From NCBI RefSeq assembly GCF_009687865.1, contig NZ_BLAE01000008.1:142956-206955 (forward strand): a stretch of DNA of 64,000 nt. Reading direction: 5' to 3'. Source of the DNA: Acrocarpospora macrocephala. Its GTDB lineage: Bacteria > Actinomycetota > Actinomycetes > Streptosporangiales > Streptosporangiaceae. The position numbers and the translations under genes are program-made. Shown in pieces: positions 54,030-61,736 of the stretch. The notes beneath the pieces were generated by a model. The model saw nothing but the letters and a program-made list of their open reading frames with translations. It was not told the DNA's origin and ran no database searches. Positions within the stretch are counted from its first letter, which is position 1; every line of letters begins with the position of its first letter.

Positions 54030-55196
54030 TCACCGGCCGCGGGGGGCGAGCAGGCTCCACGAGAGCGTGCCTCCGGCGGCGACAGCGAGGCCGCCGACCA
54101 GTAGCCACCCGAGCCGTGGCTCGCTGACACCGCTGGTGACGGCCATCACGAGCGGTCCGGCTGCGGAGCCGAGCATCCCTCCGGACTGAACCACCGCGCC
54201 GGCCAGGGCCGGACGTCCCAGCCCTCTGCGGATCGCGCCGGCGAACATCAGCCCCGACCATCCCCAGCCGAAGGTGAAGGCGACCAGGATCCCCACGGCC
54301 GACGCGGTCGCCTGCCCGATGGCCAGGAGTAGGGCGCCCCCTCCTCCAGTCAGGATCATGCCGGCCAGCACCAGGTCCGTGAGCTCAGGGCGAGCCTGGA
54401 CCAGGAGCCCGGAGACGATCCGCGAAGCGATCCCGAGGACGTTCGCCGCGATGAGCAGGTGCGCCGCGTCCTGGTTCGCGAACCCGGCGGCCACAAGCCC
54501 GGCGAACGCGTACCCGGTGAGCGCTCCGGGGAGGAGCGAGGCCAGCAGCGTCACCCAGCCGAGCACGGCGAGCCCGGGCCCCGGGCGCTCGGCCGAGGGC
54601 CCGTACCCGGACGTCAGGGGACGTGACGCGGGCGGCGGAGCCGGGAGGACGGCACGGAAGCCGACCACGGTGGCGAGCGACACCGCCGCCGCGATGGCGA
54701 AAGGCGCCCGCCAGCCGACTCCGCTCACGGCGGTGCTCACGTAGGCCGAGGTCATGAGCCCGATCGGGATGGCGGCCTGCTTGACGCAGAGCACCACCAC
54801 CAGTCGCCGGGGGGCGACCACCCCGTCCAGAACGGCGTTCGTCGAGGGGAGCGTGAGGCCGAAGGCCGCTCCCGAGGCGACGCTCGCCAGCAGCAGGACG
54901 GGCGGCCACTGACCGCCCAGGGCGACGGCGAGCAGTGCCACCGCGCTGCCGGTGGTGGCCGCCGAGGCGACTCTGCGTGGCCCGATGGCCTCCAGCCGCC
55001 TGCCCAGCACGGCCGCGGCGAGACTTCCGCCCAGGAAGTACGCAGCCACGGCCACTCCGACGAGCCAGGTCGGCTGACCGCCGGGGGTGGGCAGCTCATG
55101 CCCGACGACCCCCAGGAGCGCGACCAGGATGACCGTCGAGATGTCGACGGCGATCGCGGCGACGACGATGACGGCGACCCCTGACGCACGCCGCAT
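54030..55196 (-). CDS. MFS transporter
   Basis: A 388-residue protein with twelve hydrophobic segments and the MFS motif-A-like loop GRRLEAIGPRRVA after helix 2, and again GLLVQARPELTDLVLAG in the second half. Its start is 2 nt after the stop of the flavin-reductase fusion gene, so it is the last gene of the catabolic operon. It may import a related substrate or export a product. CynX/NimT-like MFS members are a possible relation. Confidence 0.85.
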   Translation of the reverse strand: MRRASGVAVIVVAAIAVDISTVILVALLGVVGHELPTPGGQPTWLVGVAVAAYFLGGSLAAAVLGRRLEAIGPRRVASAATTGSAVALLAVALGGQWPPVLLLASVASGAAFGLTLPSTNAVLDGVVAPRRLVVVLCVKQAAIPIGLMTSAYVSTAVSGVGWRAPFAIAAAVSLATVVGFRAVLPAPPPASRPLTSGYGPSAERPGPGLAVLGWVTLLASLLPGALTGYAFAGLVAAGFANQDAAHLLIAANVLGIASRIVSGLLVQARPELTDLVLAGMILTGGGGALLLAIGQATASAVGILVAFTFGWGWSGLMFAGAIRRGLGRPALAGAVVQSGGMLGSAAGPLVMAVTSGVSEPRLGWLLVGGLAVAAGGTLSWSLLAPRGR

Positions 55197-55198
55197 CG

Positions 55199-56371
55199 TC
55201 AGGCCGGGAGGGCGTCGCGCGCACGGCAGGCGTCCGGATCGACGCCCAGCAGTCGCGAGACACGATCAGCGGCCGCAACCAGCTGCACGGCCAGGTCCCG
55301 CATCTGCGCCCAGGACATCTCCGGCGGCAGCCCCAGGAGCCGGAGGGCGAGTTGCACCTTGCCGTCGGTCCCGAAGACCGGAGCGCCGAGGAACCGCACC
55401 GCGCAGCGCTCCCCGGGGTCTAGGTCGGCCGGTTCGACGGATGCCTCAAGTCTGTCGATCGCCTGGGACACGCGCTCCACCAGGTCGGTCGTGATCTCGC
55501 CGGCGGAGGCCGCGTCGAACAGCCGATCGAGCTCGGAGGAGTCGTTGGCCAGCCAGATCGACCAGCCGCGTTCCCTGATGCGGTGGAGCATCCGGGACCA
55601 GCCGGCGGGTGTCTCACCCATGTGGCTCCACCGCAGGTTCTCCTGCGGTTGCCAGGCGGCGAACAGACCGCCCCGTGGCGGAACCAACGGGATTCGCAGC
55701 CCCACGCGCGTGGGCGCGTGGCCGTGCGGGCTGACGCCCGCGCTCGCGATGAAGACGAGCTCATCGCCCAGCAGCGCTTGGGCGACACACTCGAAACCGG
55801 TGCGCTGGGCGATCTGTTCCATCTCCGCTCGGGCAAGGTCGGCGAGCCGGATCTGGGGGAGCAGGTCGATCTCGGGGGCGAGAACGAGAGACGCCGGTGT
55901 GAACTGCCCGTAGCCGCCGCGGAAGAACACCAGTGGCGGCGCGTCGCTGCCTTCACCCAGCGCCGTGACCCGCCCGATGACGATGTGGTGGTCTCCCGCC
56001 TCGTGCACCGCGTAGTGCTCACACTCGACCCACAACAGCGCGCCGGGAAGCGATGGGGCGCCGCCCGGCGTGGGCTGCCAGGTGATCCGGTCCCAGCGGT
56101 CCGGGTACCGGGCCGCGAAGGAGCGGCACACTTCGGCCTGCTCCGAGCTGAGCACGTTGACCGCGAAGCGTGCCGCCTTCCTGATCTTCGGAAAGGTGGT
56201 GGACGACCGGTCAGGCATGAAGCTCACGAGCGGTGGATCCAGGGAAACCGACGAGAACGTCCCGACGATCATGCCGACCGGATCTCCGGCGGCGTCCAGG
56301 GCGGTCACCAGGGCCACTCCTGTCGGGTGCCGCCCCAGCGCCCGCCGGAATGCGGGACCATCGATGGTCAT
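55199..56371 (-). CDS. Flavin reductase fused to an IclR-type effector domain
   Basis: A 390-residue fusion; start ATG 56371 with GGAGAGG upstream. Residues 1-165 are a HpaC-like flavin reductase (FRRALGRHPTGVALVTALDA, GTFSSVSLDPPLVSFMPDRS, FAVNVLSSEQ, ALLWVECEHYAVHEAGDHHI). Residues about 185-380 resemble the C-terminal ligand-binding domain of IclR regulators (EQIAQRTGFECVAQALLGDE, RVGLRIPLVPPRGGLFAAWQ, IRERGWSIWLAN), but the IclR winged helix is missing. The reductase would supply reduced flavin to the luciferase-like monooxygenase two genes upstream. The fused sensor may gate that activity. Confidence 0.85.
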   Translation of the reverse strand: MTIDGPAFRRALGRHPTGVALVTALDAAGDPVGMIVGTFSSVSLDPPLVSFMPDRSSTTFPKIRKAARFAVNVLSSEQAEVCRSFAARYPDRWDRITWQPTPGGAPSLPGALLWVECEHYAVHEAGDHHIVIGRVTALGEGSDAPPLVFFRGGYGQFTPASLVLAPEIDLLPQIRLADLARAEMEQIAQRTGFECVAQALLGDELVFIASAGVSPHGHAPTRVGLRIPLVPPRGGLFAAWQPQENLRWSHMGETPAGWSRMLHRIRERGWSIWLANDSSELDRLFDAASAGEITTDLVERVSQAIDRLEASVEPADLDPGERCAVRFLGAPVFGTDGKVQLALRLLGLPPEMSWAQMRDLAVQLVAAADRVSRLLGVDPDACRARDALPA

Positions 56372-56532
56372 CGTTGCACCTCTCCTCACCAACCACGATT
56401 TCTGGGCCCTGTTCGGCGTGTGACGTCACTCCGCGTGAGAGTGACCTTCGAGGAGCGACGTCACGTGCTCGGCGACAGAGCACTTATCGGACCCCGGTTC
56501 CGCTCGCACTCCCCGTCCGGCGTCCCTTGTGC

Positions 56533-56910
56533 TCACCCGTAGTCGTCGTACTTGACGATCTCGCCGTCCCGGATGGTCATGACGGTGCAGAGTTCGAGCT
56601 CGATCGACTCGCCCGCCTTGGCGAAGCCGGGCATGTCGGCCTTGGCGGTGGCCGCCCAGGTGTGTTCGATGAGGACCACGTCGTCGAAGGCGACAATGCG
56701 CCGGCGATCACGGAAATGCTTGTCGGGGATGACGGCCGCGGCGCCTTCCTTGCCCGCGAAGACGATGTCCCGGCCGACCCGGTGCACCCCCCGGTTGTGG
56801 TGGGTGACCTCGACGTCCTCGCTCATCAGCGTCTTCATCGTGGCGAGGTCGTCGGAGTTGTAGCACTCCACGTACGCATTGGCCACTGCCAGCAGTTCCT
56901 CTTGGGTCAT
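56533..56910 (-). CDS. NTF2-like (SnoaL-type) protein
   Basis: A 125-residue protein with the cone-shaped NTF2 pattern: ELLAVANAYVECYNSDDLAT, then VEVTHHNRG, and the end LCTVMTIRDGEIVKYDDYG. SnoaL-like members act as isomerases, hydrolases or accessory proteins in catabolic and polyketide pathways. It is encoded within the catabolic operon between the monooxygenase and the flavin reductase genes. Confidence 0.88.
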   Translation of the reverse strand: MTQEELLAVANAYVECYNSDDLATMKTLMSEDVEVTHHNRGVHRVGRDIVFAGKEGAAAVIPDKHFRDRRRIVAFDDVVLIEHTWAATAKADMPGFAKAGESIELELCTVMTIRDGEIVKYDDYG

Positions 56911-56969
56911 GTGCGCTCCATTGACGGTTGTGGGGACGGGTTCCGGTGGCGACCGCCGCCACCGGACGA

Positions 56970-58052
56970 TCAGTCGGCGACCGGGGCGAGCTTTCGCAGC
57001 CTCGGGGCCACCTCCGCGACCATCAGCCGGAGCGACTCGTTCCAGGGCTCCGGGTTGGCGGCGTAGTTGTGTCCGGGGACGAGGGTGGTGCCCCACCCCC
57101 CGCTCTCCTCAAGGCAGGCGGCCAGCTTCTCGGCGACAGTGTCGGGGGATCCGACGATCCAGACGTGGTCGGCGAGGTAGTCCAGGTCGACGCTGAGGGG
57201 GTCGGCCACGCCCTGGACCAGGCCATCCAGGAGCCCCAGCCTCTTGAAGTGCGGAAGGAGGATCTGACTCCACGCGTAGCCCAGGCCGCCCTCGATGGCC
57301 CACTTGCGCGCCTCCTTGTCCGTCTCGGCGACGAAGACGTCGCGCTGCACCCGGAGCATCGACCGGTCGACCGTGTGGCCGGCCGCCTCGGCGGCCTCCG
57401 AGAACGTGGCCCAGTGCTGCGCGACCCTCTCGTTGCCGGAGAAGACCGAGAGCGGGATGTAGCCGCGCGAGCCCGCGAAGGCCAGGGACTTCGACGGCGA
57501 ACTCGTGCCGGCCATGGCGATCTCGACCTTGCCGCCGTACGGCCGGACGTCGCGGAGCGGAAGCTGTCCCTCCTTGGTCTGCGGATAGCCTGCCTTCCAG
57601 AACCTCCCCTCGTGGTGGAACGGCTCGGCAGCCCAGACCTTCTCCATGATCGCCAGAGCCTCCACCACCATTTCGTGGTTGCCCCGCATGTCGGTGATGC
57701 CGCGCAGGGCGGCGTCCGACGGGTAGGCGCCGGCGCCTACCCCGAGGATGTAGCGGCCTTCCGCGAGATGCGTCAGCCACGAGACCTGCACGGCGAGGGA
57801 CGCGGGGTGGTGGTAGGGAAGCAGGTGGGCCCCCGGGCAGAGCTTGATGCGCTCCGTCCTCGCCGCCGCGGCGGCGAGGATGATCTCCGGGTTCGGGACC
57901 GGCTCCCAGGCCACCGTCGCGTGTTCACCCACCCAGTACTCCGTGAGGCCGGCCTGGTCGGCCACGACGGCCTGGCCGACGACCCAGTCGTACACCTCAC
58001 GAGGCGTGCGCTCGGGCGGCGTGTGCGGCGATTGGAACAGTGCGAACTTCAT
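56970..58052 (-). CDS. Luciferase-like (LLM) flavin-dependent monooxygenase
   Basis: A 360-residue LLM-class enzyme: MKFALFQSPHTPPE start, EYWVGEHATVAWEPVPNPEI, LPYHHPASLAVQVSWLTHLA, GRYILGVGAGAYPSDAALRG, and the C-terminal HVWIVGSPDTVAEKLAA. These are bacterial-luciferase/alkanal-monooxygenase family motifs for FMNH2-dependent (or F420-dependent) oxygenation. The neighbouring flavin reductase argues for the FMN-dependent, two-component type, but the family alone cannot exclude F420. Substrate unknown. Confidence 0.9.
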   Translation of the reverse strand: MKFALFQSPHTPPERTPREVYDWVVGQAVVADQAGLTEYWVGEHATVAWEPVPNPEIILAAAAARTERIKLCPGAHLLPYHHPASLAVQVSWLTHLAEGRYILGVGAGAYPSDAALRGITDMRGNHEMVVEALAIMEKVWAAEPFHHEGRFWKAGYPQTKEGQLPLRDVRPYGGKVEIAMAGTSSPSKSLAFAGSRGYIPLSVFSGNERVAQHWATFSEAAEAAGHTVDRSMLRVQRDVFVAETDKEARKWAIEGGLGYAWSQILLPHFKRLGLLDGLVQGVADPLSVDLDYLADHVWIVGSPDTVAEKLAACLEESGGWGTTLVPGHNYAANPEPWNESLRLMVAEVAPRLRKLAPVAD

Positions 58053-58106
58053 GCGAAGCCTTTCTTCGTCACGCTCAGAGGGCTGAGGAAAGGAGGTCGG
58101 GCGGGC

Positions 58107-58919
58107 TCACTTCGTGTCGACCGCACCCGTGAACATGGCGGGCGAGGTGGTCAGGAATCCGCCGTCCACCGGGATGATCGCGCCCGAGACCCAGCGGGCC
58201 CACGGGCTCGCGAGGAACACCACGGCCCTGGCGACATCCCAGGCGTCGCCTCCCGGTCCCAGCGGGGCGGTGCGCTGGCGGTCGGCGATCTGCTCCGGGG
58301 TCAGGGTCATCCGCAGCAGCGGGGTGTCGAGCGTACCCGGCACCACGGTGTTGACCCGAATGCCTTGTGGCCCGAGCTCGGCGGCGAGGACGGTGGCGAC
58401 CGCCTCGATGGCGCCCTTGGAGGCGGTGTAGGCGACGGTGCCCGAACTCGACACCCCGCGATGGGCGGCGATCGAGCTGATGTTCACCACCGAGCCGCCA
58501 CCTGACGCGGCCATGGCCGGTGCTGCAGCCCGCGTCAGGAAGAGCGTGCCCTTGAGATTGACCCCTAAGTGGAGCTCCAGATCCTCGTCGGTCATGGCCG
58601 CGAGCGTGCCGGAACGGAAGACGCCGACGTTGTTGACCAGGGTCGTGAGCATTCCGAACGTGTCCACCGCGGTGTCCACGGCGCGCCGGGCGACGGCCGG
58701 GTCGCGGACGTCGCCCACGCAGCCGACCGCGCGACCGCCCTCCGACTCGATGAGCTCGACCGTCTCCCCGGCCCGCTCGTCCACGCTGTCGAGGACGACG
58801 ACGCCGCACCCGGACCTGGCCAGCAGCACCGCACTCGCCTTGCCCGTGCCGAAGCCCGGTCCGCTCGATCCCGCGCCGGTCACGATCGCGGCGCCGTCCA
58901 CCATGGGCTCGAACCTCAT
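58107..58919 (-). CDS. Short-chain dehydrogenase/reductase
   Basis: A 270-residue SDR; ATG 58919 has AGGAG 6 nt upstream. Coenzyme motif AIVTGAGSSGPGFGTG (a slightly expanded TGxxxGxG), NNVG, catalytic Ser in INISSIAAHRG context, YTASK (catalytic Tyr and Lys), and PVDGGF at the end. The enzyme probably oxidises or reduces a hydroxy/keto intermediate with NAD(P). It is separated from the substrate-binding protein gene upstream by a strong hairpin. Confidence 0.9.
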   Translation of the reverse strand: MRFEPMVDGAAIVTGAGSSGPGFGTGKASAVLLARSGCGVVVLDSVDERAGETVELIESEGGRAVGCVGDVRDPAVARRAVDTAVDTFGMLTTLVNNVGVFRSGTLAAMTDEDLELHLGVNLKGTLFLTRAAAPAMAASGGGSVVNISSIAAHRGVSSSGTVAYTASKGAIEAVATVLAAELGPQGIRVNTVVPGTLDTPLLRMTLTPEQIADRQRTAPLGPGGDAWDVARAVVFLASPWARWVSGAIIPVDGGFLTTSPAMFTGAVDTK

Positions 58920-58943
58920 CTTCACTCCTGGCATTCGATCCGG

Positions 58944-58972
58944 ATGACCTGCGCGAGTTCCGCGCAGGTCAT
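58944..58972. promoter_or_regulatory. Intra-operon hairpin between the binding-protein and SDR genes
   Basis: ATGACCTGCGCG and CGCGCAGGTCAT form a perfect 12-bp stem around a 5-nt loop, directly behind the binding-protein stop. Such stems commonly attenuate read-through or protect the upstream message, which would keep the binding protein in excess over downstream enzymes. Confidence 0.55.
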
Positions 58973-58983
58973 CGGTTTCCGGC

Positions 58984-60186
58984 TCACTGTCCGGGCGTGA
59001 CCAGCTTGCAGGTCCCGTCACCGTCGCGGAGTTCGCAGACCGCGATGGGCGCCTGGAGCACCCCGTCCTGGGCGAAGGAGACGTCGCCGTTTCCCGCGTT
59101 GACGCTCACCGTCTTAAGCGCCTTGGCCACCGCGTCGGGGTCGTCGACGGTTCCCGCCTTCTCCATGGCCCTGGCGAGAGCGTTGATCGAGGAGGTGAAC
59201 TCCGTCGCGTACAGCTGCGCGTCCAGGGCCGGCGGCTTGCCGTTGACCTGCTCGTACTGCTGGAACAGCTGGGTGACGTCCGGGTTGCCGGTGTACGGGT
59301 CGAGGCCCCGGTTCATGATGTACATGTACGGGAAGGGAAGGGGCTTGCCGTTGTTCCCCGTCAGCCCGGTTCCGGCGGTCGCTCCCAAGACGATCATGCT
59401 GCCGAACGGGCTGCCGAGCTGCACGGCCTGTGAGGCGAAGGCCTGGACCGCCCCGCTGGTGGTGCCCGTGAAGATGATGTCCGGCTTGTACGACTTGAGC
59501 TTGGTGAGAATGCCGGAGAAGTCGGTGCTCGCGATGTCGAAACGCAGCTTGTCCACGACCTCGACCCCCTTGGCGGCGAAGGCCTTCTCGATCAGCTCGA
59601 CATAGGGGTCGGACGCGGCCCCGGACGGCCACACGATCGCGGCCGTCTTGGTGCCGGGCTGGTACTGCAGCGCCCCGTTCACGGCCGCCGGGAACACCGT
59701 GGCCGCACTCGGGTTCGTACCGAAGATCTTTGCGAAGGCCGGGTCACCGGCCTTCGCCTCCAGCCGGCCGGAGATGTAGGTCGACCCGGCCAGCCACAGC
59801 ACGTCCTGCTTGGTGACCACGGACTCCGCCGCGACCACCGACGGGGTGTCGGCCGGCCCGATCAGGTACTTGACCCCCTCGTCACGGATCATGCCCAGGA
59901 CCCCCGCCGTCGCCTTCGCGGGGTCGCTGGCCGAGTCCTTCGTCGTTACGGCGAAGGTGTACTTCTGGCCGTTGACGGTGATGCCGCCGGCCTTGGTCAC
60001 CTGGTCGATCCCCAGCTTGATGCTGCCCAGATGGGCCTCGCCCTGGGCGGCGAAGGGGCCGGTCAAGGACAGCACGGCCCCGATTTCGATCACGTGATCG
60101 TTGACGCTCGTTTCCCCGTCCGAGCCACAGGCGGCGGCCGTCGACAGCGATATGACGGCGGCCACAACCGCGAACTTTCTACGCAT
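58984..60186 (-). CDS. Branched-chain-amino-acid-type ABC substrate-binding lipoprotein
   Basis: A 400-residue type-I periplasmic-binding protein (LivJ/K, Peripla_BP_6). Lipoprotein signal VVAAVISLSTAAAC with the lipid-anchored Cys at residue 20. Mature sequence IEIGAVLSLTGPFAAQGEAH, VKYLIGPADTPSVVAAESV and DIIFTGTTSGAVQAFASQAV. It delivers the substrate to LivHM. In actinobacteria such systems often import aromatic or aliphatic acids rather than amino acids. The catabolic enzymes next to it support that view. Confidence 0.92.
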   Translation of the reverse strand: MRRKFAVVAAVISLSTAAACGSDGETSVNDHVIEIGAVLSLTGPFAAQGEAHLGSIKLGIDQVTKAGGITVNGQKYTFAVTTKDSASDPAKATAGVLGMIRDEGVKYLIGPADTPSVVAAESVVTKQDVLWLAGSTYISGRLEAKAGDPAFAKIFGTNPSAATVFPAAVNGALQYQPGTKTAAIVWPSGAASDPYVELIEKAFAAKGVEVVDKLRFDIASTDFSGILTKLKSYKPDIIFTGTTSGAVQAFASQAVQLGSPFGSMIVLGATAGTGLTGNNGKPLPFPYMYIMNRGLDPYTGNPDVTQLFQQYEQVNGKPPALDAQLYATEFTSSINALARAMEKAGTVDDPDAVAKALKTVSVNAGNGDVSFAQDGVLQAPIAVCELRDGDGTCKLVTPGQ

Positions 60187-60261
60187 GACTCTCCTTTGGT
60201 TCTCCCGGACGTGGGTGTCCGAGCCCGTGACTTTCCCCGGGTTGTATTTCGAGCGCGGTGC

Positions 60262-60990
60262 TCAGGGGTCGACACCGAAGTAGGCGGTGTTGATGGCGTC
60301 GCCCTCCGACAGTTCCGCGCTGGAGGCGGAGGCGACGAGGCGTCCGTTCCGCAGCACGTAACCCCAGGTCGAGACCTGTAGGGCCAGCGCGCTGTACTGT
60401 TCCACGATCAGGACCGCGGCCCCGAACGTGGTCTGCGCCCAACGGATCAGCTCCACGATCGTCGGGAGCATCACCGGTGCCAGACCCAGCGACGGCTCGT
60501 CGAGCAGCAGCATCCGCGGGCGCGACATGAGCGCGCGCGAGATGGCGAGCATCTGCTGCTGTCCACCCGACAGCTGACCCGCCGGCTGCTTCGCCTTCTC
60601 CGCGAGAACCGGGAAGTGGTCTAGCAGCAGCGCGATGGTCTCGTCTTGGGTTTCGCCCCCGCGCCGGACGGAACCCAGCCGGAGGTTCTCCAGCACGGTC
60701 ATCTGCGCGAACACCTGTCGGCCTTCGAGCACATGGGCCACGCCCCTGGCGAGGGTCTGGTCGGGGCGGAGACCGACGATCGGCTCCCCGTTCAGCCGGA
60801 TGTCGCCGGACCGCGGCTGCACCTGACCGGAGACACTGCGCAGGATCGTGCTCTTGCCCGCACCGTTCGCTCCGAGCAGGGCGACGGTCGTGCCCACCGG
60901 CACGGACAGGCTGACGTCCTTGACGGCGACGACCCCGCCGTACCCCGCGGTGAGTCCCGAGATCTCCAGCTCGGTGTCGACGGTGTTCAC
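60262..60990 (-). CDS. livF: LivF-type ABC ATPase
   Basis: A 242-residue ATPase from GTG 60990, which follows GGAGGAG and overlaps the LivG stop. Walker A LLGANGAGKST, signature QLSGGQQQML, Walker B MLLLDEPSLGLAP, and LIVEQYSALALQ near the end, all LivF-specific patterns. A longer reading to 61122 is just antisense of LivG codons. One of the two ATPases energising uptake by the fused LivHM permease. Confidence 0.93.
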   Translation of the reverse strand: MNTVDTELEISGLTAGYGGVVAVKDVSLSVPVGTTVALLGANGAGKSTILRSVSGQVQPRSGDIRLNGEPIVGLRPDQTLARGVAHVLEGRQVFAQMTVLENLRLGSVRRGGETQDETIALLLDHFPVLAEKAKQPAGQLSGGQQQMLAISRALMSRPRMLLLDEPSLGLAPVMLPTIVELIRWAQTTFGAAVLIVEQYSALALQVSTWGYVLRNGRLVASASSAELSEGDAINTAYFGVDP

Positions 60991-61736
60991 GACTTCTCCT
61001 CCAGCGCTGTCCCCATCGAGGTCCCGAGGTAGGCCTCGATGACCCGCGGATCCTTTACCACCACCGATGGAGGGCCCTCGACCAGCTTCTTTCCGGCGTC
61101 GAGGACCACCACCCTGTCGCACATGGACACCATCAAGGTCATGTCGTGGTCGACGATGCCGACGGTGACACCCAGATCCCGCAACGTCAGTAACAGCGCC
61201 TTGAGCTCGCGCGTCTCGAAGTCGTTGAGCCCGGCCGCAGGCTCGTCGAGCAGCAGCAGGTCCGGCTGCGCCGCCAGCGCGATGCCGATCCCGAGCCGGC
61301 GGAGATAGCCCAGGGGAAGGTCGGACGCGAGCGCGTCGAGGACCGCGTCGAGGCCCACGAGCGCGACGAGTCTCTCGCCGACGAGCGCCTCGTCGACGCG
61401 CTTGCCCTTCGGGCGACAGCTGTGCGCGATGGCGAGTGCCTCCCGCACGGTGACCCCGCTGAAGACCATCTGGTTCTGCGACGCCATGACCAGCCCGTGC
61501 CGGGCCAGCTTGTCGACCTTCCAGCCGGTGACCTCCTGGCCTCGCCAGAAGACGCCGCCCCGCGTCGGCGGGTGAACGGAGGACAGCGCGCGCAGCAGCG
61601 TGCTCTTTCCCGAGCCGTTCGGGCCGATGATGCCGAGAATCTCACCGGCCGCGACGTGGATGTCCACCGAGTCGCAGGCGACCAGCGCGCCGAACCGAAC
61701 CGTCACCCCGGCGCCGCGCAGCAGGACCTCACTCAT
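60987..61736 (-). CDS. livG: LivG-type ABC ATPase with a deviant signature motif
   Basis: A 249-residue ATPase: Walker A GIIGPNGSGKST, Walker B LLLLDEPAAGLN, His switch IVDHDMTLMV, and VFSGVTVREALAIAHSCRPK, all LivG-like. The usual signature LSYGxQR is here LPLGYLRR, which removes the conserved Ser and Gln. The signature binds ATP across the dimer, so this site may be weak or asymmetric. It overlaps both neighbours by 4 nt. Confidence 0.9.
   Translation of the reverse strand: MSEVLLRGAGVTVRFGALVACDSVDIHVAAGEILGIIGPNGSGKSTLLRALSSVHPPTRGGVFWRGQEVTGWKVDKLARHGLVMASQNQMVFSGVTVREALAIAHSCRPKGKRVDEALVGERLVALVGLDAVLDALASDLPLGYLRRLGIGIALAAQPDLLLLDEPAAGLNDFETRELKALLLTLRDLGVTVGIVDHDMTLMVSMCDRVVVLDAGKKLVEGPPSVVVKDPRVIEAYLGTSMGTALEEKS

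Noticed and set aside
56928-58505. 525-codon plus-strand open frame opposite the LLM and SDR genes
   Set aside because: Antisense shadow with no recognisable domain. Both strands cannot be coding, and the minus strand shows complete catalytic motifs.
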